Shown here: positions 22,556-30,496 of the stretch, in pieces
Numbering within the stretch: the stretch's first letter is position 1
Layout: the number at the start of each line of letters is the position of its first letter
Source: Anaerolineaceae bacterium UBA3924
GTDB taxonomy: Bacteria > Chloroflexota > Anaerolineae > Anaerolineales > Anaerolineaceae
Length of the DNA: 32,835 bases
Assembly: GCA_002385985.1 (NCBI GenBank)
Contig: DGEO01000003.1
Coordinates: 1 to 32,835, forward strand
Reading direction: 5' to 3'
Position numbers and translations under genes: made by a program
Notes under the pieces: model-generated
Told to the model about the DNA's origin: nothing
Databases searched by the model: none
What the model saw: only the letters and a program-made list of their open reading frames with translations

Positions 22556-23017
22556 CTATTTATGCATGTGGCGCGCTTCGATCTGCATGATCTTCTCCAC
22601 CTTGGGGGCGGAGCGCCCGCCGGCGAACTCGGCCGGCAGCCAGGCGGCCAGGATTGACTTGGCCAGCTCCGGCCCGATCACCAGCGCGCCCAGGCACAGA
22701 ATCTGGGCGTTGTTGGATTTGCGGGCGCGCTCGGCGGAGTACACGTCGTGCGCCTGAGCAGCGCGGATGCCGGGCACCTTGTTGGCCGCGATGGACATAC
22801 CGATCCCGGTCCCGCAGATCAGGATGCCGCGGTCAGCATCGCCGTTGGCCACCGCAAGGGCGACCTTCTCGGCGATGTCGGGGTAGTCCACCGGGGTGGA
22901 GTCGTTCACGCCCATGTCGATGACTTCCACCGGGACAATGGTCTGCTCTGCCAGATAATCGCAGAGGGTGTTCTTCAGGCCCAGGGCAAGATGGTCACAT
23001 CCAATAGCGATTTTCAT
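22556..23017 (-). CDS. RpiB/LacAB-family sugar-phosphate isomerase
   Basis: The 153-residue protein isomerises aldose and ketose phosphates. It has the GCDHLA opening with H9, the active-site C68 in ILICGTGIGMSIAANK, a further His at H90 (AQAHD), and ARKSNNAQILCLGALV. Members include ribose-5-phosphate isomerase B, allose-6-phosphate isomerase, the Lac A/B subunits and the erythrose-4-phosphate isomerase of erythritol catabolism. Its setting among transporter and phosphatase genes suggests a pathway-specific isomerase rather than the housekeeping enzyme. The C-terminal 20 residues are basic and unusual. Confidence 0.88.
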   Translation of the reverse strand: MKIAIGCDHLALGLKNTLCDYLAEQTIVPVEVIDMGVNDSTPVDYPDIAEKVALAVANGDADRGILICGTGIGMSIAANKVPGIRAAQAHDVYSAERARKSNNAQILCLGALVIGPELAKSILAAWLPAEFAGGRSAPKVEKIMQIEARHMHK

Positions 23018-23032
23018 CGGGTTCCTGCCTTT

Positions 23033-24160
23033 CTAACCGTTAACTTCGGCTTTGCTCAGGGGTGCTTCGGGAGCCGCTGCCGGCTCCATCTTCAGCAGAA
23101 TGGGCTGGTCGAATACCAGGTTGACGTCCTGGCCGATTTCATACGGGTAGGTGGAATGGGTCTGGATGCGAATCTCCACCGTGCCAAGTTTGACCAGCAC
23201 GTCCACCCGGTCGCCCAGGTAGGTCTGGCGCAGCACCGTGGCGCTGGTGCCGCCCTGCCCCTGGAAGGGGGTGATTTCGACGTGCTCCGGGCGCACCACC
23301 ACCGTGGCCCGCTCGCCGACCGCGAAGTCAGCCGAGACCGGGCAGATCAGGTAGTGGTTGTCGTAGCCGTCGTCGAGCAGCACACGCACGGTGTCGCCGC
23401 TCTTCTCCACCACCTTGCAGGGGATGAAGTTGGCCATGCCGATGAAGTCGGCCACGAAGCGGTTGACCGGGTGCTGGTAGACCTCTTTCGGGGTGCCGAT
23501 CTGCTGGATGTCGCCGGCGTTCATCACCACCACCCGGTCCGACATGGACATGGCCTCGGCCTGGTCGTGGGTGACGTAGAGGATGGTGATGTTGAGGCGG
23601 CGCTGCAGTTCGATGATTTCGAAGCGCATCGACTCGCGCAGTTTGGCGTCCAGGTTGGAGAGGGGTTCGTCCAGCAGCAGGACTTCCGGCTCCATCACCA
23701 GGGCGCGGGCCAGGGCCACGCGCTGCTGCTGCCCGCCGGAGAGCTGGTGCGGGTAGCGCTCTTCCAGCCCGCTCAGTTTGACCAGCGAGAGGGCCTTATC
23801 CAGGCGCTCTTTGGCCTCGGTGCGGCCGATTCTCTTGAATTTGAGCGGGTAGGCCACGTTCTGTGCCACGGTCATGTGCGGCCAGACGGCGTAGGTCTGG
23901 AACACCATGCCCATGTCGCGCTGTTCGGGGGGCAGGAAGATGCGCTGGCTGGCGGAGCTGATCACCCGGTCGTTCAGGTGGATGGTTCCCCGGGTGGGGT
24001 GGGTGAACCCGGCCACCATGCGCAGGGTGGTGGTTTTACCACAGCCGGACGGTCCCAGCAGGGTGACAAATTCTCCGTCTTTAACAGTAAGGTTGAAGTC
24101 ACGCACGGCCATAAAGTTGTCGTACGCTTTTTCCACGTTGGTCAATCGCAGTTCGGCCAT
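23033..24160 (-). CDS. ABC transporter ATP-binding protein (FbpC/PotA class)
   Basis: The 375-residue ATPase powers the importer encoded upstream. It has Walker A GPSGCGKTT (36-44), the signature LSGGQQQR (140-147), Walker B LLLDEP (161-166) with the following D-loop, and an H-loop in VTHDQAEAMSMSDR. Residues after about 240 form TOBE-type regulatory domains. It belongs to the class that serves iron, spermidine, phosphonate and some sugar-phosphate importers. AGAGGAAA precedes the start. It follows the permease gene by 30 nt. Confidence 0.93.
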   Translation of the reverse strand: MAELRLTNVEKAYDNFMAVRDFNLTVKDGEFVTLLGPSGCGKTTTLRMVAGFTHPTRGTIHLNDRVISSASQRIFLPPEQRDMGMVFQTYAVWPHMTVAQNVAYPLKFKRIGRTEAKERLDKALSLVKLSGLEERYPHQLSGGQQQRVALARALVMEPEVLLLDEPLSNLDAKLRESMRFEIIELQRRLNITILYVTHDQAEAMSMSDRVVVMNAGDIQQIGTPKEVYQHPVNRFVADFIGMANFIPCKVVEKSGDTVRVLLDDGYDNHYLICPVSADFAVGERATVVVRPEHVEITPFQGQGGTSATVLRQTYLGDRVDVLVKLGTVEIRIQTHSTYPYEIGQDVNLVFDQPILLKMEPAAAPEAPLSKAEVNG

Positions 24161-24190
24161 TTTCCTCTTATCTCCACAGTGAGCAAGTTC

Positions 24191-25915
24191 CTAGAAACCG
24201 ATCTGCCCGCGGGTCAGACGGTTGGTGAGGAAGTTCATCAGCAGGACGATCATGGTAACGATAAATGCCAGCGCCGCCGTCAGCAGCACCTTGCCTTCCT
24301 GATGCAGGCCGAATACGACCACGCCCAGGGTCTCGTTGCCCACCGAGTTCAGCAGCACGGATAAGGTCAGCTCGGTCAGGGCCGGGATGAAGGCCAGGAA
24401 CCACCCCGCGAACACGTTGGTCTTGATCAGCGGGATGACGATGTCTTTGAAGGCGCTCAAAAAGCCTGCGCCGGACACCCGGGCGGCTTCCTCGAGCGAG
24501 ACGTGCACCTGCTCGAAAGCGGCGTTGATGGAGCGCACCCCAAAGGTCATGAAGCGGGCGATGTAGGCCACCAGCAGGATCCAGATGGTGTTGTAGATGC
24601 TGACGTTGATAATGGGCAGCGGCCGCAGGAAGGCCAGGATCATCGCCAGGGCCACCACGGTGCCCGGGATGGCGTAGGGCAGCAGCACCAGGCCTTCCAG
24701 CACCTGCCCGAACTTGACCCGGATGCGCACCAGCAGGTAGGAGATGATCAGCGAGACCAGCACGATGACGGTGGCTGAGCCGCCCGCCAGCAGGATGCTG
24801 TTCACAATGGCCCGCCGGACCTTGGGCACGCCCGTCAGCAGCAGGGTGAAGTTGTCCAGCGTTATGTTGGCCGGGGTGAGCGGCAGGCCGATGGCTTTCT
24901 GCAGGGCGGTCAGCAAAATGGCCAGCAGCGGGCCGATCACCGCCCCGAGCACGATCGCGCCGAGGAAGATGACCGCCACGATCTTCCACTTGCCCAGCAT
25001 CACCAGCTGGGGCTGGTTGCTCTTGCCGGAGATGATGGCGTAGTTCTTCCCCTTCTGCAGCCAGCGCTGGGCCTGCATGACCGCCAGCGCGAGGATGACC
25101 AGGAACATGGACAGCGCGGCGGCCAGGGCCAGGTTGTTGGGCCGATCGTAATTGAGCACGGTGCGGTAAATCTGCGTGGTCATTACGAAGAAGCGGCCCG
25201 GGAAGCCGATCACTGCCGGGATGCCGAAGTTGGCCATCATCGACATGAAGATCAGCAGCGCGGAGCCGCCAATGCTGGGCAGCATCAGGGGGATGACGAT
25301 ATCGCGCAGGGTTTTGAGCGTGTTGGCGCCCGAAACCCGCGCGGCTTCTTCAAGAGAGGGGTTCATCTGGCGCAGCGGCCCCAGGGTGACCATGTAGGCG
25401 ATCGGGAAGTTGTACAGGATCAGCACCAGGATCACCCCGACCTGCCCGTAGATCACGTACAGGGGCTGGGTGGAGCCGGTCAGCGCCATCCAGGCTTTGT
25501 TGACAAAGCCCACCGGACCCAGCAGGTACACCCAGGCGATGGCCCCGATGAACGGCGGGATCAAGTAGGGCACGATCAGCATGTTCTGCCAGAAGCGCTT
25601 GAAGGGCACGTCGGTGCGGGCCAGCAGCCAGGCGATGGACACGCCGATGGTTGTCGCGCCGATGGTACCGAAGAATGACACCTTCAACGAATTGTAAAGG
25701 ACCTGGAACGTTGAGGCGTCGCGGATCAGGTCGATAAAGTTTTGCAGGCTAAAGCGCCCATCCACGGTCAGGCTGGTGCGGATCAGGGTGATGGAGGGAT
25801 AAACAATGATCAGGACCAGAATGGCAAAAATGACCGCACCCAGACCGAGGGTCACTCGTTGAAATATATCTTCGGTTCGGTTGACAGCAGCACTTCGCGG
25901 AAGAGCTATTTTCAA
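24191..25915 (-). CDS. Fused two-domain ABC permease (FbpB type)
   Basis: The 574-residue protein joins two permease domains of about six helices each, so one chain forms the whole channel. Each half has an EAA loop that docks on the ATPase: EEAARVSGANTLKTLRDIVIP in the first half and EEAARVSGAGFLSAFKD in the second. The start is TTG at 25915, with AAAGGG upstream; a nearby ATG at 25920 is out of frame and stops after two codons. Fused permeases are typical of the iron/2-aminoethylphosphonate class. The substrate cannot be read from the sequence. Confidence 0.9.
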   Translation of the reverse strand: MKIALPRSAAVNRTEDIFQRVTLGLGAVIFAILVLIIVYPSITLIRTSLTVDGRFSLQNFIDLIRDASTFQVLYNSLKVSFFGTIGATTIGVSIAWLLARTDVPFKRFWQNMLIVPYLIPPFIGAIAWVYLLGPVGFVNKAWMALTGSTQPLYVIYGQVGVILVLILYNFPIAYMVTLGPLRQMNPSLEEAARVSGANTLKTLRDIVIPLMLPSIGGSALLIFMSMMANFGIPAVIGFPGRFFVMTTQIYRTVLNYDRPNNLALAAALSMFLVILALAVMQAQRWLQKGKNYAIISGKSNQPQLVMLGKWKIVAVIFLGAIVLGAVIGPLLAILLTALQKAIGLPLTPANITLDNFTLLLTGVPKVRRAIVNSILLAGGSATVIVLVSLIISYLLVRIRVKFGQVLEGLVLLPYAIPGTVVALAMILAFLRPLPIINVSIYNTIWILLVAYIARFMTFGVRSINAAFEQVHVSLEEAARVSGAGFLSAFKDIVIPLIKTNVFAGWFLAFIPALTELTLSVLLNSVGNETLGVVVFGLHQEGKVLLTAALAFIVTMIVLLMNFLTNRLTRGQIGF

Positions 25916-25991
25916 GGCATGTATCCCTTTCGAGGAATAATCTTTTCGAAAAAACTCCGTTCTCGTACCGGTATTGTTACGACCGTTGAGG

Positions 25992-26024
25992 GGATGGGTG
26001 GGAGACGGCGTCCCCCACCCATCC
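25992..26024 (-). promoter_or_regulatory. Intercistronic hairpin after the solute-binding protein gene
   Basis: A 15-bp stem with one mismatch (25992-26006 with 26010-26024) and a 3-nt loop lies 14 nt past the solute-binding protein stop. No T run follows on the minus strand. Such stem-loops after binding-protein genes are known to stabilise upstream mRNA and lower permease expression. Confidence 0.65.
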
Positions 26025-26037
26025 GGGAAGCGTTATG

Positions 26038-27150
26038 TTACTGGGCCGGTGCGCCGTAGATCTGCTCGAAGCGGGAGCGGATCTCGTCGCGGTTGGCGTT
26101 GATGAACTCGGCATCCGGCAGGATGACCTTCAGGTTGCTCATGTCAGGCGTGCCCTCGGGGGTTGCGGCGTCGGGGAACACGGAGATGTAGCCCATCTCA
26201 GCGAACAGCGCCTGAGCCTGATCGGTGTACAGGTAGTCCAGGAAGGCCTGGGCCGCCGGGGGGTTCTGCGTGGAGTTCAGGATGCCGATGGGGGTCGGAA
26301 CCAGCAGCGCGCCTTCCTCGGGCCAGATGTGGGCCACCGGGGAACCGGCCAGTGCCTGGCCGCGGGCGTGCGAGTCGACCAGCTGGGCGATGACGAACTC
26401 ACCGGAGGAGAGCTTGGTGGCCACAGCGCCGTTGCCCTGCTCCACTACCACACCGTTCGCGTTCAGCTGCTCGAAGAACTCCCAGCCGAACTCGGGCATG
26501 TTGGCGAAGGTGCCAACCTGGTTGAAGGCAGCGCCGGAGTACAGCGCGCTGGGCATGCCCACGCGGCCGGCGTATTCTTCCTTCAGCAGGTCCTTCCAGG
26601 AGGTCGGGGGCTCGGTCACCAGGGTGGTGTTGTAGGCCACCACGTTGAAGATCTGGCGGACTTCGTGATAGCGGTCGCCGTTGTAGTGGTAGATCTCATC
26701 GATCGCCTCGGAGCCTTTGGGCTCGTAGGCCATCATCAGGTCCTGGTCGGCCAGGCTCTTGAAGAAGTCCATATCGGCGAACCAGATCACATCGGCCAGG
26801 ATCTGACCGGCCTGCTGCTCGGCCTGGATCTTGGCGATGACCTCGCCAGAGCCGGAGCGGAACACGTTGACGGTCACATCCGGGTACAGGGTGTTGAAGT
26901 CATTGACCAGCATGTTGACCTGGTCCTCCGGCTCGGAGGTGTACAGGTTGATGGTGCCGGAGACGGAAACCGGTTCCTCGGCCGGGGGCTCGGTGGCCTC
27001 GACAGCGGGCGGTTCGGTGGCCTCAGCAGCCGGAGGCTGGGTGGCCTCGGCGGCCGGCGGCTGGGTCGGTGCGGTTGTGGGGGCGGCGGTGCAGGCGGAC
27101 AGGGCCAGTACCAGAATGGCGAACAGCAAGAAAAGTTTCGATCCCTTCAT
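26038..27150 (-). CDS. ABC transporter solute-binding lipoprotein
   Basis: The start at 27150 is set by GGAGG at good spacing and gives 370 residues with a lipoprotein signal (lipobox LSAC, acylated C20). Residues 21-60 are a Pro/Ala/Glu/Thr linker made of repeated octapeptides. The binding domain follows, from about residue 63 (GTINLYTSEPEDQVNMLV). It belongs to the class that binds ferric iron, 2-aminoethylphosphonate and related ligands; the ADVIWFADMDFFKSL segment is typical of it. The conserved iron-binding tyrosine pair is not obvious, so a phosphorylated or organic ligand is as likely as iron. The gene lies upstream of the permease and ATPase genes of the same operon. Confidence 0.88.
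   Translation of the reverse strand: MKGSKLFLLFAILVLALSACTAAPTTAPTQPPAAEATQPPAAEATEPPAVEATEPPAEEPVSVSGTINLYTSEPEDQVNMLVNDFNTLYPDVTVNVFRSGSGEVIAKIQAEQQAGQILADVIWFADMDFFKSLADQDLMMAYEPKGSEAIDEIYHYNGDRYHEVRQIFNVVAYNTTLVTEPPTSWKDLLKEEYAGRVGMPSALYSGAAFNQVGTFANMPEFGWEFFEQLNANGVVVEQGNGAVATKLSSGEFVIAQLVDSHARGQALAGSPVAHIWPEEGALLVPTPIGILNSTQNPPAAQAFLDYLYTDQAQALFAEMGYISVFPDAATPEGTPDMSNLKVILPDAEFINANRDEIRSRFEQIYGAPAQ
26975..27070 (-). repeat. Four 24-bp imperfect tandem repeats coding the lipoprotein linker
   Basis: Units at 26975-26998, 26999-27022, 27023-27046 and 27047-27070 each code for a variant of the same octapeptide (xPPAxEAT). The repeats keep the reading frame, so copy-number change would only lengthen or shorten the linker. 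Confidence 0.8.
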
Positions 27151-27229
27151 TTGATCCTCCATAACATACGGTTTCACAATGGATGAGCCAGGGCTCGAGG
27201 GCACTTTTGATGGGGTAACCACCTCCTTT

Positions 27230-28024
27230 TTATTGGCCAGCCTGTTGGGCCTCTCGGGTAAAGTACTGGTAGTTCTGCTCGGCCAGACGGGTGGTGCGGC
27301 GGTACTCGATGCCTTCGAGCGCCACAATCATCCCGGGGTCGACCTGCTGTGCATAGCGCAGCAGGGGCAGAAAATCACGCTTTCCTTCCCCCAGCGGCAG
27401 GTGGAACTTGCTCTCGTGGGCGTCGCTGAGGTGCAGGTGGCGCACGCCCGGGGTCCGGCGGAAGAGCTCCAGCGGGTCCTGGTTGAAGGGGACGTGCGCG
27501 GCGTCGAAGGTGATGGTCAGGTTCTCCCGGTTCACCCGCTCCAGCAGGCGGGCGGCGTCTTCGGGGGCGATGAAGAACTCTTTGGCGATGGGCTCCATAA
27601 TTTCGACGGAGAGCTCCAGCCCCTTGCGGGCGGCGGCATCGGCCAGGCGCGTCACCCCGCTGACCAGATACTCCCAGTAGCGGTCGACACCGCCGGTGGA
27701 GTCGGTCATGTGGCCGGGGTGGACGATCACCCGCGGCGCGCCAAGGGCGGCGGCCGTGTTCAGGCTGCTTTCCAGCAGGCGCAGCGAAGCCTCGCGAATT
27801 TCGGGCAGCGCGGAGGTAAAGTTCAGGTCCCAGCTCAGGGCGTGAACGCTCAGCTCCAGCCCCAGGTCAGCAGCTTTGCGGCCGACGGCGGCCGGGTCCT
27901 CGCCGGTGTTCAGCAGGTGAATGTGCCACAGCTCGACGCCATCATATCCGATTTTCCGGCTGATGGTAAGGGTTTCCTCGAGCGAATAGGCGTAGAGCAG
28001 GACGGAAGAGCAGTAGCATTTCAT
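27230..28024 (-). CDS. TIM-barrel sugar-phosphate isomerase/epimerase
   Basis: The 264-residue protein belongs to the xylose-isomerase-like TIM-barrel family (AP_endonuc_2 fold). The expected metal and acid residues are visible: E141/E144 in VEIMEP, D174 and H177 in TFDAAH, H198 and D201 in HLHLSD, and E237 in VALEG. The family includes hydroxypyruvate isomerase, tagatose epimerase and EryC of erythritol catabolism, so the exact reaction is open. The start overlaps the PHP stop by ATGA. The 79-nt gap before the binding-protein gene has no ORF. Confidence 0.82.
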   Translation of the reverse strand: MKCYCSSVLLYAYSLEETLTISRKIGYDGVELWHIHLLNTGEDPAAVGRKAADLGLELSVHALSWDLNFTSALPEIREASLRLLESSLNTAAALGAPRVIVHPGHMTDSTGGVDRYWEYLVSGVTRLADAAARKGLELSVEIMEPIAKEFFIAPEDAARLLERVNRENLTITFDAAHVPFNQDPLELFRRTPGVRHLHLSDAHESKFHLPLGEGKRDFLPLLRYAQQVDPGMIVALEGIEYRRTTRLAEQNYQYFTREAQQAGQ

Positions 28025-28857
28025 CGCCGGCTGGCCTCCTCGACCTTCTCGCGGAAGATATCCAGCACCTCGGCCGGGCAGGGCATGGAGCCGATGGGCT
28101 GCGCCTTGGAGCGGCCCGGCCCGTGCGAATCGGTGCCGCAGGTGACGATGGCCCCGTAGCGGGCGGCCATCTCGCGGTAGGTCTGCACCTGCTCGGGGGT
28201 GTGGAAGACGTAGTAGGCCTCCAGCCCGGCGGCGCCGGCCTGCAGCAGGCGCTCAACCATGGCGTCGTCCTCCACCAGGCCCGGGTGGGCCACCACCGGC
28301 AGGCCGCCGCCTTCCAGCACGGCCTGAATGGCCTGCTCGGGGGTGAGCCTGTCGCGCTCGGCGTAGGCCGGGGCGCCGAAGCCAATGTAGCGGTCGTAGG
28401 CGTCCTTCTGCGAGGTGGCGTAGCCCTTCTCGATCATGGCCTGGGCGATGTGCGGCCGGGCGACCACGCCCCCGGCGATCTCACGCACCCGGTCGTAGCT
28501 GATGTCGATGCCCAGCCGGTTGAGGTTCTCCACGATCTCGCGGGCGCGGCGGATGCGCGCTTCGGCCCGGTCGGCCAGCAGGCGCTGGAAGCTTTCGCGC
28601 GGCTGCCCGGCGAAATAGCCCAGGATGTCGATCTCCATCCCGGCGGCGTCGGTGTTTAGCTCCACCGCGGGGAAGAACTCGATGCCGGCCTCCCGGGCGG
28701 CCGGGGCGGCCTCGGCGGCGCCCTCCAGCGTGTCGTGATCGGTCAGGGCCATGGCGCGCACACCCGCCTGGCGAGCGGCGGCCACCACTTCCGCCGGCGA
28801 GAGTGTGCCGTCTGAAGCGGTGGAATGCAGGTGCAGATCGATGATAACTTCAGTCAT
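28021..28857 (-). CDS. PHP-domain phosphoesterase
   Basis: The 278-residue protein has the polymerase-and-histidinol-phosphatase fold with its metal ligands: H9 and H11 in DLHLHSTASDGT, TDHDT (39-43), E66, H136 in RPHIAQ, H191 in HPGL, and D243/H245 in GTDSHG. Relatives of this size include RNase AM/YciV (nucleoside 3',5'-bisphosphate phosphatase) and phosphoribosyl cyclic phosphate phosphodiesterase. Its place in a transporter operon fits removal of phosphate from an imported ester, but a nucleotide substrate cannot be excluded. AGGAG lies upstream. Confidence 0.85.
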   Translation of the reverse strand: MTEVIIDLHLHSTASDGTLSPAEVVAAARQAGVRAMALTDHDTLEGAAEAAPAAREAGIEFFPAVELNTDAAGMEIDILGYFAGQPRESFQRLLADRAEARIRRAREIVENLNRLGIDISYDRVREIAGGVVARPHIAQAMIEKGYATSQKDAYDRYIGFGAPAYAERDRLTPEQAIQAVLEGGGLPVVAHPGLVEDDAMVERLLQAGAAGLEAYYVFHTPEQVQTYREMAARYGAIVTCGTDSHGPGRSKAQPIGSMPCPAEVLDIFREKVEEASRR

Positions 28858-28872
28858 GGTTTAAGCATACTC

Positions 28873-29841
28873 CTAATCTGCCGCCGGCGGGTTTGAGGTG
28901 TTCAGCCGCAGCACCTCTCGGGCGGCGCGGTCGTCGGTGATGAGCACTTTGAAGTAGCCGCTGCGCAGCGCGCCCAGGATGGCGGTGGCCTTGTTCGCCC
29001 CGCTGGCCATGATCGCGCTGACGGGGATGCGCCGGATCTGCTCCATATCCAGCCCGATCAGGCGCTCGTCGAGCGGGCAGGGCAGCAGGCGGCCGTTGAT
29101 GTCGAAGAAGCGGGCCATCACCTCGCCCACGGCGCCGCGCTCCTGCAGATCGCGCAGGGTTTCCTCGTCCAGGTAGCCCAGGCGGGCGAAGTGATTCTCT
29201 GGCCCGAAGGCGCCCACCCCGGTGATCATCAGGTCGCACCCGGCGGCGCGCTGGATCTGCTCGGAGATGGTGCGGTCCTCCAGCAGCACGGCGCGCGCCC
29301 CGGGCGTGTCGACGATGAAGGGGGCGAAGATGTGCTCGGCGCGGGCGCCCAGCCGCTCGGCCAGGCGGGTGCAGACTTCCATCGAGCTGATTTCGGGGTA
29401 GGAGAAGCCGCCCGAAATGCCGATGATCAGCCCCTCCGCGTGGTGGTGCGAGGGCTGGATGTACCCGGCGATCTCGCTGACCGACAGCCCCACGCCCATG
29501 CCCAGCACGTACGGGTCGGGCATGGCGCGCTGCAGGTACCCGGCTGCTGCCCGGCCGATGGCCTTGCGGTCGGTCAGGTCGTCGCCGCTGCCGGGCACCA
29601 CGATGGCCTCGCGCAGGCCGAACTGGTCCTCCAGCTCGCGCACCAGGCGCATGTGCTGCGAGACGGCCTCATCCACGCGGATCTCGACGATCCCCAGGCG
29701 CAGCGCCTCCTGCAGCAGGCGCCACACCCGCGTGCGAGAAATGTGCAGCCGGTCAGCGATCTCCTGCTGGTTCAAGCGGTCGACGTAATACAGCCAGGCG
29801 GTTTTATCTCGCAGTGTCGTGGGGTCGGTCGGGTCGTCCAT
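28873..29841 (-). CDS. SorC-family transcriptional regulator 3
   Basis: The ATG at 29841 is preferred, giving 322 residues, because GAGG lies 5 nt before it; the GTG at 29847 overlaps that site. The helix-turn-helix is at about residues 24-45 (NQQEIADRLHISRTRVWRLL). The SorC effector domain follows (GMGVGLSVSEIAGYI, GAVGEVMARFFD). It is more distant from the two other SorC proteins than they are from each other. It lies between the phosphate-transport pair and the catabolic genes, with 15-17 nt gaps, and probably senses a phosphorylated intermediate of this cluster. Confidence 0.85.
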   Translation of the reverse strand: MDDPTDPTTLRDKTAWLYYVDRLNQQEIADRLHISRTRVWRLLQEALRLGIVEIRVDEAVSQHMRLVRELEDQFGLREAIVVPGSGDDLTDRKAIGRAAAGYLQRAMPDPYVLGMGVGLSVSEIAGYIQPSHHHAEGLIIGISGGFSYPEISSMEVCTRLAERLGARAEHIFAPFIVDTPGARAVLLEDRTISEQIQRAAGCDLMITGVGAFGPENHFARLGYLDEETLRDLQERGAVGEVMARFFDINGRLLPCPLDERLIGLDMEQIRRIPVSAIMASGANKATAILGALRSGYFKVLITDDRAAREVLRLNTSNPPAAD

Positions 29842-29858
29842 TTCCACCTCGGGACGGC

Positions 29859-30485
29859 TCAGGTGATCTTGACCACAATGTCCATGATGATGTCGGCGGC
29901 TTCGTCACCGCGGTCGGCGGCGTTGGAGATGTGCCGCAGCACCTCGCGCAGCTTGAGCACGCGGATGATGTCCTTGGTCTTCTTGGCTTCCTGGAAGATA
30001 TCGGCGATGGCCTCGCGGTAGACCGTCTCCACCCGGTTTTCGAGCGCTTTGGCACGCTGGGCGTGCTCGGCCGCCACGGTGGGGTGATCCTCCAGGCGCA
30101 GGGTGGCCATGTACAGCTCCTGGGCGGCCTCTTTGAGCAGGCTGGCCATGCGCACCAGATAGGGGGTGGGCTGCACCTCCAGCACGTCCATCTCGTCCAC
30201 GGTGGTGTAGGCGTAGTCGATCACGTCGTCGATGGCGCGGGAGAGGGCGAAAATGTCTTCCCGGTCGAAGGGGGTGACGAAGGAGCGGTTCAGCTCGGCG
30301 ATCAGGATGCGGCGCACCTCGTCGGCCTCTTTTTCGGTGGCGCGGATGGCCTCGGCCGTGTCATGGTCGAAGTGCTTCATGTACTGCTCAAACTGCTCCA
30401 GCCCCTTGACCGTCACCGCGGCGTGCTCTTTGATCAGTTTGACGAACTTGTCTTCTTTCTTCTTGAAGAGGTTGAATAAGCCCAT
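29859..30485 (-). CDS. DUF47/PhoU-like phosphate-transport accessory protein
   Basis: The 208-residue all-helical protein matches the DUF47 family, which is usually paired with PiT phosphate transporters and thought to adjust their activity. Landmarks are the MGLFNLFKKKEDKF start, EKEADEVRRILIAELNRSF, PFDREDIFALSRAIDDV and the LREVLRHISNAADRGDEAAD end. Conserved acidic clusters (EADE, DREDI, DRGDEAAD) probably bind metal. It starts 11 nt after PiT, with AGGAAA upstream, so the two are co-transcribed. Confidence 0.9.
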   Translation of the reverse strand: MGLFNLFKKKEDKFVKLIKEHAAVTVKGLEQFEQYMKHFDHDTAEAIRATEKEADEVRRILIAELNRSFVTPFDREDIFALSRAIDDVIDYAYTTVDEMDVLEVQPTPYLVRMASLLKEAAQELYMATLRLEDHPTVAAEHAQRAKALENRVETVYREAIADIFQEAKKTKDIIRVLKLREVLRHISNAADRGDEAADIIMDIVVKIT

Positions 30486-30496
30486 GCGATTTCCTG

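Noticed and set aside
22748..24364. Open frame of 538 codons on the plus strand opposite the RpiB and ATPase genes
   Set aside because: It covers two certain genes in antisense, has the His/Gln/Val-rich composition of a shadow frame and lacks a ribosome site.
26975..27070. Tandem 24-bp repeats as a possible CRISPR or minisatellite
   Set aside because: The units are contiguous without spacers, in frame, and code for a lipoprotein linker.
26038..27150. Assignment of the ABC system as a ferric-iron importer
   Set aside because: The class fits, but the iron-binding tyrosine pair is not clear and the operon's phosphatases, isomerases and dehydrogenase suggest an organic phosphorylated ligand.
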